Shown one piece after another: positions 24,097-33,209 of a stretch of 64,000 nt of DNA. The stretch is from the NCBI RefSeq assembly GCF_001877035.1, contig NZ_CP015756.1:1789001-1853000 (forward strand). Reading direction: 5' to 3'. A program made the position numbers and the translations under genes. Every line of letters starts with the position of its first letter. Position 1 is the stretch's first letter. This stretch comes from Clostridium estertheticum subsp. estertheticum. GTDB lineage: Bacteria > Bacillota > Clostridia > Clostridiales > Clostridiaceae. A model generated the notes under the pieces. It saw only the letters and a program-made list of their open reading frames with translations. It made no database searches and was not told the DNA's origin.

Positions 24097-26685
24097 TTAC
24101 TTAATTTTATTAAATGAATTTATTAATATCTGTTTTATCTCACTTATCATTGGATATCTAGGATTAGCGCTAGTACATTGATCATCAAACGCTTTCTCTG
24201 ACATATCATCCAATGTTAAATAGAAATCTTTTTCTTTAACTCCTGTATCTTTTATAGTCAATGGAATATTTAATTCTTTTTTAAGATCAGTAATTGATTT
24301 TATTAATAAACCTACTTTTTCATCATCTGTATTTCCACCAAGATTTAAATAATTAGAAATAGCAGCATATCTTTCTTTTGAATCTGGGTATTTATTTTGT
24401 GGGAATGAAGTTTGTCTTACTGGAATATCTACTGCATTAAATTTAATTACTTCCTCAATCAATACAGCAATAGCAATACCATGAGGCATATGGTGTTGTG
24501 CTCCTAATTTGTGTGCCATTGAATGACATATTCCTAAAAATGCATTTCCAAATGCCATGCCTGCTATTGTTGATGCATGTGCCATTTTCTCTCTAGCAAC
24601 TATATTGGTAGTTCCTTCGCTATATGCTGCTGGTAAATATTCAAATATCATTTTTATAGCTTGAAGAGCTAATCCATCTGTATAATCCGTAGCCATGACA
24701 GATACGTAGGCTTCAATAGCATGACTTAATGCATCTATTCCGGTAGCTGCAGTTAGACCTTTCGGCATATTCATCATAAATTCTGCATCTACAATTGCCA
24801 TATTAGGTGTTAATTCATAATCCGAAAGTGGATATTTCATTCCTGTTTTCTCATCTGTTATAACTGCAAAGGGTGTTACTTCTGAACCAGTACCTGCAGT
24901 TGTTGGTATGGCTACTAATATAGCTTTAATTCCAAGCTTTGGAAAATGGTGTATTCTTTTTCTTATATCCATGAATTTCATTGCTAGCTCATCAAATTTT
25001 TCTTCTGGATGCTCATATAACACTTGCATGATTTTGGCTGCATCCATAGCTGATCCTCCACCGATTGTTATTATGGTATCGGGCTCAAATTCAAGCATTT
25101 CTTTGGCACCTTGATAAGCGCATTCAAGTGTAGGATCAGACTTAACATCTGAAAACACCTTGAAACTTATATCGATTTTTTCAAGTACTTTTGTTATTTT
25201 ATCTGCATAACCTAATTCACAAAGCATTTTATCAGTTACAATAAATGCTCTCTTCTTGCCCATATCCTTTAATTCCTTAAGTGCAGATTCTAAGCATCCA
25301 TATTTGAAGTATATTTTTTCTGGAACTTTAAACCAAAGCATATTTTCCCTTCTCTCTGCTACTGTTTTTATATTTAACAAATGTTTAGGTCCTACATTTT
25401 CTGACACTGAATTTCCTCCCCAAAATCCACAGCCTAGGGTAAATGAAGGTGCTATTTTAAAATTAAATAAATCACCACTAGCTCCCTGAGCTGAAGGCAT
25501 ATTTATAAAAGTTCTTACAGTTTTCATTTTAGAACTGAATTTTTCTACTTTCTCTTTTTCCCTCAAAGAATCTACATACAATGAAGATGTATGTCCCATA
25601 CCACCTAATTCAATGAGTCTTTCTGCTTTTTCTAAAGCTTCATCAAAACTTTTTACTTTATACATAGCTAATACTGTTGATAGTTTTTCACGTGAAAATA
25701 GTTCATCTAGTTCAACTGATTTAACTTCGCCTATAAGAACTTTTGTCCATTCCGGTACATTAACATCTGCTAACTTGGCTATGTTACACGCAGACTTTCC
25801 AACTATATTTGGATTAATCTTATCATTTTTAAACATAATATTTTTGACCTTATCTATTTCATCCTGAGTTAACATGTAAGCTCCTCTTTTAATAAGTTCA
25901 TTTTTAACTTTAGTGTATATTGAATCTAACACTATTATAGATTGTTCTGAAGCACATATTGTACCATTATCATATGTTTTGGATAGTATTATTGAACTTA
26001 CAGCCATTTTTATATCTGCACTTTCATCAATTATAGCTGGTGTATTTCCTGGTCCAACACCAATAGCTGGTTTTCCTGATGAATAAGCCGATTTAACCAT
26101 ACCTGGGCCTCCTGTAGCAAGTACCACATCAGCTTCACTCATAAGTATTTTTGAAAGCTCGATAGATGGGTTGTCTATCCAATCTATTATTCCCTCAGGG
26201 GCTCCGGCCTTAACTGCAGCATCCAAAAGTAATTTCGCTGTTGCTATTGTTGATTTTTTTGATCTTGGATGAGGAGAAAAAATTATTCCATTTCTCGTTT
26301 TCAAAGAGATTAATGACTTGAAAATCACTGTAGATGTTGGGTTCGTAGTTGGCACTATAGCTGCTATAACACCAATTGGTTCTGCAATTTTTGTTATACC
26401 ATAAGTTTCATCTCTTTCGATAACACCACATGTTTTTTCATCTTTATATTTATTGTAGATATATTCTGCTGCAAAATGATTCTTAATTACCTTATCTTCT
26501 ACTAATCCCATACCACTTTCTTCCACTGCCATTTTAGCAAGGGATATTCTAGCATCTAAGGCTGCCATTGCTACTTTTTTAAAAATTTCATCTACTTGAG
26601 CCTGGGTATAAGTTGAAAATTTTACTTGAGCTTCTTTTACACTTTTTAGTTTCTTATTTAATTCTTCTACGTTGGTTAATTTCAT
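24097..26685 (-). CDS. adhE: Bifunctional acetaldehyde-CoA/alcohol dehydrogenase AdhE
   Basis: The 862-residue protein is a fusion of an acylating aldehyde dehydrogenase (residues ~1-440, catalytic Cys244 in GTICASEQS) and an iron-dependent alcohol dehydrogenase (~450-862; NAD loop GGGSAMD, metal site HSMAHKLGAQHHMPHG). It reduces acetyl-CoA (or butyryl-CoA) to the alcohol with two NADH. Length and order are standard for the family. ATG follows AAAGGAG. Two Rex-box-like sites lie upstream, and a rex paralogue follows on the same strand, so the operon is likely NADH-responsive and self-limiting. Confidence 0.97.
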   Translation of the reverse strand: MKLTNVEELNKKLKSVKEAQVKFSTYTQAQVDEIFKKVAMAALDARISLAKMAVEESGMGLVEDKVIKNHFAAEYIYNKYKDEKTCGVIERDETYGITKIAEPIGVIAAIVPTTNPTSTVIFKSLISLKTRNGIIFSPHPRSKKSTIATAKLLLDAAVKAGAPEGIIDWIDNPSIELSKILMSEADVVLATGGPGMVKSAYSSGKPAIGVGPGNTPAIIDESADIKMAVSSIILSKTYDNGTICASEQSIIVLDSIYTKVKNELIKRGAYMLTQDEIDKVKNIMFKNDKINPNIVGKSACNIAKLADVNVPEWTKVLIGEVKSVELDELFSREKLSTVLAMYKVKSFDEALEKAERLIELGGMGHTSSLYVDSLREKEKVEKFSSKMKTVRTFINMPSAQGASGDLFNFKIAPSFTLGCGFWGGNSVSENVGPKHLLNIKTVAERRENMLWFKVPEKIYFKYGCLESALKELKDMGKKRAFIVTDKMLCELGYADKITKVLEKIDISFKVFSDVKSDPTLECAYQGAKEMLEFEPDTIITIGGGSAMDAAKIMQVLYEHPEEKFDELAMKFMDIRKRIHHFPKLGIKAILVAIPTTAGTGSEVTPFAVITDEKTGMKYPLSDYELTPNMAIVDAEFMMNMPKGLTAATGIDALSHAIEAYVSVMATDYTDGLALQAIKMIFEYLPAAYSEGTTNIVAREKMAHASTIAGMAFGNAFLGICHSMAHKLGAQHHMPHGIAIAVLIEEVIKFNAVDIPVRQTSFPQNKYPDSKERYAAISNYLNLGGNTDDEKVGLLIKSITDLKKELNIPLTIKDTGVKEKDFYLTLDDMSEKAFDDQCTSANPRYPMISEIKQILINSFNKIK

Positions 26686-26732
26686 ATATAAACACTCCTT
26701 TTTAAATTTATATTATTTCAAATCGGATTATA

Positions 26733-26750
26733 TTGATAATAAATTAACAC
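26733..26750. promoter_or_regulatory. Rex-box-like operator, proximal
   Basis: TTGATAATAAATTAACAC matches the Rex consensus TTGTTAAnnnnTTAACAA at 12 of 14 fixed positions by direct comparison. It lies about 50 bases upstream of the adhE start. Confidence 0.55.
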
Positions 26751-26900
26751 ATGTGTGTATTGAATTTAAAAATAAAATAATATTATATAACAATTATATA
26801 AAAATATTAGTAATTAAACTTTAATTACTTAGTAGTAATGGTAATGTTAGGAATTATAACTTATTTAAGTTCTAGGTTATTATAGATCAGCACAATATGT

Positions 26901-26918
26901 TTGTCAAATGTTTAACAA
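26901..26918. promoter_or_regulatory. Rex-box-like operator, distal
   Basis: TTGTCAAATGTTTAACAA matches the Rex consensus at 13 of 14 fixed positions. It lies about 215 bases upstream of adhE. Two sites in one control region suggest strong or cooperative repression. Confidence 0.65.
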
Positions 26919-26987
26919 TGAATTTATATGATAGTTACGTTTACATCTATATTTATTTTACTTAAATTAGAGGTTAGTTGAAAATAC

Positions 26988-27056
26988 TAAGTAAAGTAAT
27001 ATAGCCTATAAAGCAGGCAATTTACATTGTCTACTTTATAGGCTATTGTATTATTC
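26988..27056. repeat. Dispersed inverted-repeat element, copy 2
   Basis: Like the element at 21250, it starts with TAAGTAAAGTAATATAGC and ends CTACTTTATAGGCTATTG. Here the arms ATAGCCTATAAAG and CTTTATAGGCTAT pair perfectly over 13 bases, making a long hairpin with an inner CAATTTACATTG. The 26686-27186 gap otherwise holds the Rex sites and the terminator of the next operon. Confidence 0.65.
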
Positions 27057-27081
27057 GGTTTATATTTAATTAAAGGGCTCT

Positions 27082-27137
27082 AATTAAAAAACAAATTACT
27101 TGTTAATTACTATATATTTATAATAACAAGTAATTGT
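27082..27137 (-). terminator. Terminator of the 27-30 kb sensor/ABC operon
   Basis: AATTACTTGTTA (27094-27105) and TAACAAGTAATT (27124-27135) pair over 12 bases; on the minus strand TTTGTTTTTTAATT follows. It lies about 50 bases beyond the last permease gene. Confidence 0.7.
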
Positions 27138-27186
27138 GATATTAGTGTCCAATATTTATGTGAAAAATATGTGAATTTAAGCACTT

Positions 27187-27888
27187 CTAAGGAGTGGTCA
27201 CATCTACTTTTTCTATATCTTTTATGGATAAATAAGCTACAAAAACGCCTATAATAGCAAGAATGATAGGAACTATGATTATAGAACTTAATGTATCGCC
27301 ATTAGATCCACTATTTAATAAACTCACAACTATTATTGAAGTTATTATTGTGGCAGATCCTGATTTGTTTCTCATACCTATATATAGTGGAATTAAACTT
27401 ACAAAGGAAAATGTTGCCGAATACACAAAAATATTAATTAAATTTTTCACTAAAATATCTTGAGTTAAAGGAATTTGAATAAAATTTGCAAATATATTTA
27501 GAAGATATATACTGAATATCAAGAATATATTTGATAAAATCATAGTTGTAAAAGCAAATATAACCACAATAGCTAACTTTGCTGCCATAATCTTTTTTCT
27601 TTTTATTGGATAGCTAAACATAATATTTATTGTTTTGCATTTGTATTCACCAATTATTAATTTAGAAATAAGAGCCGCTGCAAAAATTGAGAAAGTAGCT
27701 CTTACTATAGTACCTGTATATAGAAAAACATCACTATAATTTCTGAACATATTTTCCTTAGTGTTAAATTTTAAAGAATATACACCTAGAAGCAAAACGG
27801 CTAGTATAATTAAATTTATAATCATAACTGTTTTTACATTTTTATTAAGTTTAAATTTCTTGATTTCTAATTTAATTAATTTAAGCAT
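27187..27888 (-). CDS. ABC-2 type permease of sensor-linked exporter
   Basis: The 233-residue protein has six hydrophobic segments (around residues 21-39, 48-75, 102-128, 152-170, 176-195 and 203-222). It carries the cytoplasmic loop KTINIMFSYPIKRKKIMAAKL, typical of BcrB/LanE-like permeases. It is coupled to the ATPase by an 8-base overlap and has AGGTAAT as ribosome binding site. It is the last gene of a response regulator/kinase/ATPase/permease operon. Confidence 0.78.
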   Translation of the reverse strand: MLKLIKLEIKKFKLNKNVKTVMIINLIILAVLLLGVYSLKFNTKENMFRNYSDVFLYTGTIVRATFSIFAAALISKLIIGEYKCKTINIMFSYPIKRKKIMAAKLAIVVIFAFTTMILSNIFLIFSIYLLNIFANFIQIPLTQDILVKNLINIFVYSATFSFVSLIPLYIGMRNKSGSATIITSIIVVSLLNSGSNGDTLSSIIIVPIILAIIGVFVAYLSIKDIEKVDVTTP

Positions 27889-28804
27889 TTATATTACCTC
27901 CATTTAAAAGCTTTAAGAAATAATCTTCTAAAGAACTTTTTTTCTTATTTATAGATTCAATTTCAATACCTTTTAAAATTAATGCTTTTGAAATATCTTT
28001 TTGAGCTAACTTCAAGTCATATATTCTTATAAATGTATTGTCTACAATCTTAAAGTTAGAAATTTTTAAATCATTTTCTAAAATATAAGAAGCTTTTATA
28101 AAGTCTTTAGTATTAATTTCTACATACTCTGTATGATCTGTTCTGATGCTTTCCATTGAGACCTCTTTTATTAATATGCCATTAGTTATTATCCCTATAG
28201 TATCTGCTATTTGTTCAATTTCGCTCAAAATATGACTAGATATTAAAATGGTAATACCATATTCTTTGCTTAACATTTTTAATAAATTTCTAATCTGTTT
28301 GATACCTATTGGATCAAGCCCATTAATAGGCTCATCTAATATTAAAAACTCCGGTTTTGTTATAATTGCCCTTGCAATTCCTAGTCTTTGTTTCATTCCT
28401 AGAGAAAAATTCTTAACTGGCTTATCATCTATACCACTTAAATTTACTAGTTCTAATGCCCTATTGATAGCACTTTTATCGTAATATCCCATATATTCAC
28501 AATGGAGCTCTAGATTCTCTCTACCAGTGAGTTTATCGTAAAACACAGGATACTCAATGATGCTTCCTATCCGTTTCAAAATTTCATAAGCTTTAAAATT
28601 TAGTTTCTCACCAAAAATTTCAATTTCCCCAATGCTTGGTTTAACAAGATTTATAATCATCTTCATAATTGTAGTCTTACCAGCTCCATTGGGCCCTAAA
28701 AACCCGTATATTTCTCCTTTTTTGATATTCATATTTACATTAGTTACAACCTCATTGTCTATAAATTTTTTCGATAAATTTATAGTTCTTAATATATAAT
28801 CCAT
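27881..28804 (-). CDS. ABC transporter ATP-binding protein, BcrA-like
   Basis: The 307-residue ATPase has Walker A GPNGAGKTT (near residue 38), signature SLGMKQRLG (near 134), Walker B FLILDEPINGLDP (near 152) and ISSHILSE. The ~85-residue C-terminal extension is typical of BcrA/LanF and drug-type exporters. With the permease it probably removes a membrane-active antibiotic or bacteriocin. It lies about 130 bases after the kinase gene, so transcription from a separate regulated promoter in 28805-28937 is possible. Confidence 0.87.
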   Translation of the reverse strand: MDYILRTINLSKKFIDNEVVTNVNMNIKKGEIYGFLGPNGAGKTTIMKMIINLVKPSIGEIEIFGEKLNFKAYEILKRIGSIIEYPVFYDKLTGRENLELHCEYMGYYDKSAINRALELVNLSGIDDKPVKNFSLGMKQRLGIARAIITKPEFLILDEPINGLDPIGIKQIRNLLKMLSKEYGITILISSHILSEIEQIADTIGIITNGILIKEVSMESIRTDHTEYVEINTKDFIKASYILENDLKISNFKIVDNTFIRIYDLKLAQKDISKALILKGIEIESINKKKSSLEDYFLKLLNGGNINA

Positions 28805-28937
28805 GGTTCATCCCCCTTTTTTTATCTACTATAGTTCTATTGTATGGTATAGACTTATCTTTTTTATTAACCAATTCTTACAAAAATCTTAAGTTGAAAA
28901 GCAAAATACTTTTTATTTTGCATCTTATTAATATAAA

Positions 28938-29873
28938 CTAATAAGTTATTCTCTTTAATTGAAAAATAAAGCTAGTTTTTTCATAAGGTTTGCTTTCTAG
29001 TGATATCTTCCCACCTAATTTCTCAACAAGCCTTTTGGTTATTGTAAGTCCTAATCCACTTCCTTGATATAATTTATTTCTTGAATCTTCAAGGGTGTAC
29101 ATCCTTTCAAATACCCTGTCAACATTAATTTCTTCAATTCCTTTACCTTTGTCGCAAATTTCTACATAAGAACAGTTATCATCATAAGTTAATTTCAATC
29201 CTAAGTATTTACCATCACTCCCATATTTAATTGCATTAGAAATTAAATTGTTCATTATTCTATGAATGGCATCTAAATTACCAAGTACATAAATGTTGGT
29301 ACTAGGAATATCTATACTTACTTCATAACCTTTTGAAGTCAAATTTTCATAAAATTCTAGTATGCTTTTTCTGCAAATTTCGTTTATATTGACCCTTGAT
29401 ATAGTTATATCCTTATCACCTGATTCAAGCTTAGCCAAATCAAAGAACTCATTGATAAGATCAATTACTTCAAGAGCTTTGGTATAAACATTAGAAAGCA
29501 ATAGGTCCCTTTCATCCTTACTAATATTGTTGTCTAATTTTATTGTCTCGATATATCCTAATACTACTGTGAGTGGAGTTTTTAAATCATGAGAAATGTT
29601 TGATAACATTTTGCTTATAGATATTTCCTTTTTTCTATAGTCAGCCAATATTTTTTGATTAAAATCTAAAAGATTATTAATCTCTACAAGTATTTTTTTA
29701 AGCTCTTTATCCTCAGTTTCAACTAGGAGCTTTTCATTAGTATTCTCATTTATAATTTTGTTTAACTTGTTTTGAATATATTTTAAAGTATTATTTCTCT
29801 TCTTTTCAACATTAGTCTTAAAAAGTATTATACAAATTAGAATAAAGATAATTATTATTAATAAAGTAATCAC
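28938..29873 (-). CDS. Sensor histidine kinase with single N-terminal membrane segment
   Basis: The 311-residue kinase has only one hydrophobic segment (residues 1-19, ITLLIIIIFILICIILF) and no extracellular domain. A coiled-coil linker follows, then HisKA (LSNISHDLKTPLTVVLGYIE, near residue 94) and HATPase_c (NNLISNAIKYG, CDKGKGIE, GSGLGLTITKR). Such kinases cannot sense ligand outside alone and probably read the state of the cognate ABC transporter. Its start overlaps the response-regulator stop by four bases. Confidence 0.85.
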   Translation of the reverse strand: MITLLIIIIFILICIILFKTNVEKKRNNTLKYIQNKLNKIINENTNEKLLVETEDKELKKILVEINNLLDFNQKILADYRKKEISISKMLSNISHDLKTPLTVVLGYIETIKLDNNISKDERDLLLSNVYTKALEVIDLINEFFDLAKLESGDKDITISRVNINEICRKSILEFYENLTSKGYEVSIDIPSTNIYVLGNLDAIHRIMNNLISNAIKYGSDGKYLGLKLTYDDNCSYVEICDKGKGIEEINVDRVFERMYTLEDSRNKLYQGSGLGLTITKRLVEKLGGKISLESKPYEKTSFIFQLKRITY

Positions 29874-30571
29874 TCATTAACCTCCAACTTGTAACCAATA
29901 CCCCATAAAGTCTTTATGTATTGTGGATTTGAAGGGTTATCCTCTATCTTTTCTCTTAGTCTTCGCATATGGACATTAATTACATTCTCATCTCCACAGT
30001 AATTATCTTTCCAAACAAAGCTGTAAATTTGAGCCTTAGTAAATACTCTATTTGGATTCTGGATAAACAATTTTAAAATATCAAATTCCTTAGAAGTTAG
30101 CGAAATAACCTGGTTATTTTTAACAACAGAAAAATTTTTTATATTTATAGTAAGTTTTCCAACTTTAAATATCAGTGATTCATCTTTCTTGTCACTATTA
30201 GAATATTTTGTGGATCTTCTTATAGCGGCTTTAATTCTTGCAGAGAATTCTATCATAGAAAAGGGCTTAGAAATATAATCATCCGCTCCTAACCCGAGTC
30301 CCACTGCTTTATCTACATCACTATCCTTGGCAGACATAATTAATATTGGTACTGAACTTTTTTCTCGAATTATCTTCATAGTTTCTATACCGTTTAATTT
30401 AGGCATCATTAAATCAAGAACAATTAAATCAAAAACATGACTTAGATATTTAACAATCGCTTCTTCACCATCAAAGGCTGTTGTTACGATAAACCCATCC
30501 TTTATCAAGTAATTCTTAACCATTTCGCTAATGGCAATATCATCTTCAACAATCAAAATTTTATTATTCAT
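29870..30571 (-). CDS. OmpR-family response regulator
   Basis: About 233 residues from ATG 30571 (MNNKILIVEDD), ten bases after AAGAGG. The receiver has DD at 9-10, phospho-acceptor Asp in DLIVLDLMMPKLNG, Thr/Ser in ILIMSAKD and Lys in ISKPFSM. The output winged helix ends VHMRRLREKIED…TLWGIGYKLEV. It should activate the downstream ABC genes when the kinase is triggered. Confidence 0.87.
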   Translation of the reverse strand: MNNKILIVEDDIAISEMVKNYLIKDGFIVTTAFDGEEAIVKYLSHVFDLIVLDLMMPKLNGIETMKIIREKSSVPILIMSAKDSDVDKAVGLGLGADDYISKPFSMIEFSARIKAAIRRSTKYSNSDKKDESLIFKVGKLTINIKNFSVVKNNQVISLTSKEFDILKLFIQNPNRVFTKAQIYSFVWKDNYCGDENVINVHMRRLREKIEDNPSNPQYIKTLWGIGYKLEVNE

Positions 30572-30840
30572 AATCATTAAGCCTCTTTTCATAGATATTT
30601 AAATTTTTGTACTAATGCAATAATTATACTATTTTACTGTAGATTAAACATAACAAATAAGCAAGCGATAAATAGTAATAGAAAGACATAAAAGTGGATA
30701 TAGCATACATAGGTTAGAAGAAATTTATTATAAACGTTATATGTATTACTAGTAAAATATGACGAGTTTGTGGTAGAATAACCAGTATATTACAATATAA
30801 ATATAGACCGTGAACGAGAATATTATGTTAATTAATACAA

Positions 30841-30993
30841 ATGGATATAACTATTATAAAAGCAATGAAAGGTAATACGATTGGCTCTGGTTGTTATTAT
30901 GATGGAATAGCTTTTAAGCAAAGATCAGTAGCTGCCTCAAGTGAAATTATTACTTGTGAAATGCCTAGAGTGGTGAAAAGGAGAAGAGTATGA
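30841..30993 (+). CDS. 50-codon ORF overlapping the S41 peptidase start
   Basis: The frame starts MDITIIKAMKGNTIGSGCYY, ends EMPRVVKRRRV, and its TGA overlaps the peptidase ATG as ATGA. There is no ribosome binding site at ATG 30841 or at the second ATG 30865. It may be chance, a decayed gene, or a coupled leader. The sequence from 30593 to 30840 shows only promoter-like A/T tracts. Confidence 0.2.
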   Translation: MDITIIKAMKGNTIGSGCYYDGIAFKQRSVAASSEIITCEMPRVVKRRRV

Positions 30994-32312
30994 GAAAAAA
31001 AAAGCTTAAGGTTCTTGGAAGAATATTAGGGTGTGTAATTGCTTTGCTAGGTGTGGTATTAATATACGTATATAATAGTTATCCTATATGTACATATGTC
31101 CCTAAACCCTATAATTCTGCTGGAAATGTGGTATTGGATAAAAAGATGACTAATTTAGAGGTGAAAATGGATGTGGAAAAGATGATAGATATAATGGAAA
31201 ACACACATCCCATTTTTTTAGAAAAACAAACCGAAAGATATAAAGAAGCAAAAGAAAAATTTTTAAAAGAGACAAATAAAAGTATGGTCGTAGGTGAATT
31301 CCAACGTGCTGTTAGTAGATATTTAGTATCAATAGAAGATGGGCATACACAACTTTATTGGAAAGAGGATCAGTACTTAAATATTAACTGGAGATATTTA
31401 AATGGTAATTTGGTTATGTTTTCAGATGATGGTAAACAAATAGATAAAGTAGTAACGAAAATTAATGGAGTACAAATAAATAAGGTTATGGATACAATTA
31501 AGGATCTTTTTCCGGCTGAAAATTATGTAGCTGAAAATATTAATAATGCAAAGTATTCAAAGGGAAAGATGGTATTAACGTACTCGGGTGTTGATTGCTC
31601 AAAAGATATATTATTAACGGAAAAAGGTAAGGATGGAGAAGAAAATGTTAAAGTAGAATTTAACAAAGTGAAAGATAATGATACAGATTATGAAATTTCA
31701 AGCAGAAAAATTGATGGTAAAACAATATATGTAAAGCTAGGCGTTTGTGAAGTTAATAAAGATTTAAATAATGTTGTAGAAGATTTAAGTCAAGCTGTTA
31801 GTAATGGTATAAAAAATGTAATAATAGATGTTAGAAACAACCCAGGTGGAAATTCAAAGGCATGTGATATGTTATTAGATTCACTTAAAATGAAGCCTGG
31901 ACGTTATGGATCTATAATAAGATTTTCTTCATTAGCACAAGAAAGGCATGGTTTTCTAAGGAAAAGCGGATATGTATCTTTTAAGAGCAGTAATGATGTG
32001 GTGAAAAACAAAGATATAAAATTATATGTTATTACAAATGAAAAAACTTTTAGCTCAGCTCAAATGTTAGCTACATGGGTTAAGGATGGAAAACTAGGTA
32101 CTATAGTTGGACAACCAAGCAGTAATATGCCATCTTCATTTGGAGATGTATTAGGATTTCAATTAGATAATTCAAAATTACAAGGGCAAATTTCATTCAA
32201 GAAATGGATAAGACCAGATAAAACAAAAGAGGCTGAAAGAGTATTAGAACCAGATATTTATGTGGATTATTCAGAAGACGCATTAAGTATGATTTTGGAT
32301 AAAATCAAATAA
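30990..32312 (+). CDS. Membrane-anchored S41-family peptidase-like protein
   Basis: The 440-residue protein has an N-terminal anchor (residues ~9-28), a ~200-residue N-terminal region with SIEDGHTQL (as in S41 proteins of the tricorn/IRBP kind) and the C-terminal S41 core: IIDVRNNPGGNS (280-289), TNEKTFSSAQMLATW (catalytic Ser near 355) and the GTIVGQPSS strand. No PDZ domain is evident. It should act outside the membrane on peptides or proteins. ATG follows AAAAGGAGAAG. Two tandem hairpins terminate it. Confidence 0.82.
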   Translation: MRKKKLKVLGRILGCVIALLGVVLIYVYNSYPICTYVPKPYNSAGNVVLDKKMTNLEVKMDVEKMIDIMENTHPIFLEKQTERYKEAKEKFLKETNKSMVVGEFQRAVSRYLVSIEDGHTQLYWKEDQYLNINWRYLNGNLVMFSDDGKQIDKVVTKINGVQINKVMDTIKDLFPAENYVAENINNAKYSKGKMVLTYSGVDCSKDILLTEKGKDGEENVKVEFNKVKDNDTDYEISSRKIDGKTIYVKLGVCEVNKDLNNVVEDLSQAVSNGIKNVIIDVRNNPGGNSKACDMLLDSLKMKPGRYGSIIRFSSLAQERHGFLRKSGYVSFKSSNDVVKNKDIKLYVITNEKTFSSAQMLATWVKDGKLGTIVGQPSSNMPSSFGDVLGFQLDNSKLQGQISFKKWIRPDKTKEAERVLEPDIYVDYSEDALSMILDKIK

Positions 32313-32377
32313 AGGGAAAAAAGATAAGATTCATATTATAAATGTTTTTTTAATTAGTGGTTTTATCATATTTCGTA

Positions 32378-32415
32378 ACAAGTAACCCTACATAATTTAA
32401 TGTGGGGTCACTTGT
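32378..32415. terminator. Hairpin between convergent genes (first of two)
   Basis: ACAAGTAACCCTACAT pairs with ATGTGGGGTCACTTGT around AATTTA, with two mismatches. It ends the S41 peptidase transcript. Confidence 0.6.
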
Positions 32416-32421
32416 ATTAAT

Positions 32422-32455
32422 AATGTGAATGTAACAAGTGAGTTACATTCACATT
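32422..32455. terminator. Hairpin between convergent genes (second of two)
   Basis: AATGTGAATGTAAC and GTTACATTCACATT form a perfect 14-bp stem around AAGTGA. It lies 20 bases beyond the PadR stop and probably serves the minus strand. Confidence 0.6.
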
Positions 32456-32474
32456 GATGCTATTGCTTATTTCC

Positions 32475-33023
32475 TTATATTTCATTACCGTTTTTACAAT
32501 AATTAATACAATTTTCCAACCATTTAATAGTAGACTCTTCTCGTATAATAGCTCCGTCTAGAACAAGATAATCTCCAAAAACATCACTATTAAGAGGTGG
32601 AACGCTATCATAAGGTTCCTTTTGCTCGTATAAAAAGGTAAGCCTTTCATTATGCTTAAGTAATTGATGTTCCAATAAATCGATTCTAGTGTTTACATCT
32701 AAATTACTTGAAAAATACATTCTAAGCCTAAAAATATTTTTGGGGGTTTGTTCCATAGGGACATCCTTTTTCAACCATTTTAAAAATTCGTTTTTACCTT
32801 TTTCTGTGATATCATAAATTTTTTTTTCTAATACGTCCCCACTAATTTCAATATCATAAACTATAAGTTTTTCTTCGACTAATTTTTTTAATTCAGGATA
32901 TATCTGACTGAGTTTTGCACTCCAAAACTCAGCTAATTGAAAATTAAATTCTTTTCCTATGTCATAACCAGTTATAGGTTTTCTATTTATTAATCCTAAA
33001 ATTGCATATTTAAGGGTCCTCAT
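32475..33023 (-). CDS. PadR-family regulator of the MFS/reductase operon
   Basis: The 182-residue protein has the PadR winged helix (ILGLINRKPITGYDIGKEF, WSAKLSQIYPELKKLVEEKLI, KKIYDITEKGKNEFLKWL) and a C-terminal VirR4-like helical part (RLRMYFSSNLD…LLEHQLLKHNERL). The tryptophan in the F-W-x-x-x-L-S-Q-I-Y motif and the length fit the phenolate-sensing PadR subfamily. It is divergent from the MFS transporter gene across a 186-base gap and probably represses it. Confidence 0.87.
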   Translation of the reverse strand: MRTLKYAILGLINRKPITGYDIGKEFNFQLAEFWSAKLSQIYPELKKLVEEKLIVYDIEISGDVLEKKIYDITEKGKNEFLKWLKKDVPMEQTPKNIFRLRMYFSSNLDVNTRIDLLEHQLLKHNERLTFLYEQKEPYDSVPPLNSDVFGDYLVLDGAIIREESTIKWLENCINYCKNGNEI

Positions 33024-33150
33024 TAATACACCTCTTCCTTTTACCTATTTATTATAACATGGTTTTTGTAAATTACAATTTAAGTTGATTAGTACGATTA
33101 TATAACATGATACATATAAACATTTATATATATTATATTATATAACTACG

Positions 33151-33179
33151 TTGACACGTTAGGCGTATTGTGATAATAT
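33151..33179 (+). promoter_or_regulatory. SigA-type promoter of the MFS/reductase operon
   Basis: TTGACA (33151-33156), a 17-base spacer and TAATAT (33174-33179) precede the MFS start by about 30 bases. PadR sites are expected to overlap it, but I found no clear palindrome. Confidence 0.6.
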
Positions 33180-33209
33180 TAACAAAACGAGATAAGGGGG
33201 GAGAATACT

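Noticed and set aside
25256-25867. Plus-strand ORFs inside adhE
   Set aside because: Shadows of a gene whose catalytic motifs are all present on the minus strand.
33107-33122. ATG-n-CAT motif in the PadR-MFS gap as a PadR site
   Set aside because: The spacing is 11, not the 10 expected from the ATGT-n8-ACAT motif, and one fixed base is wrong.
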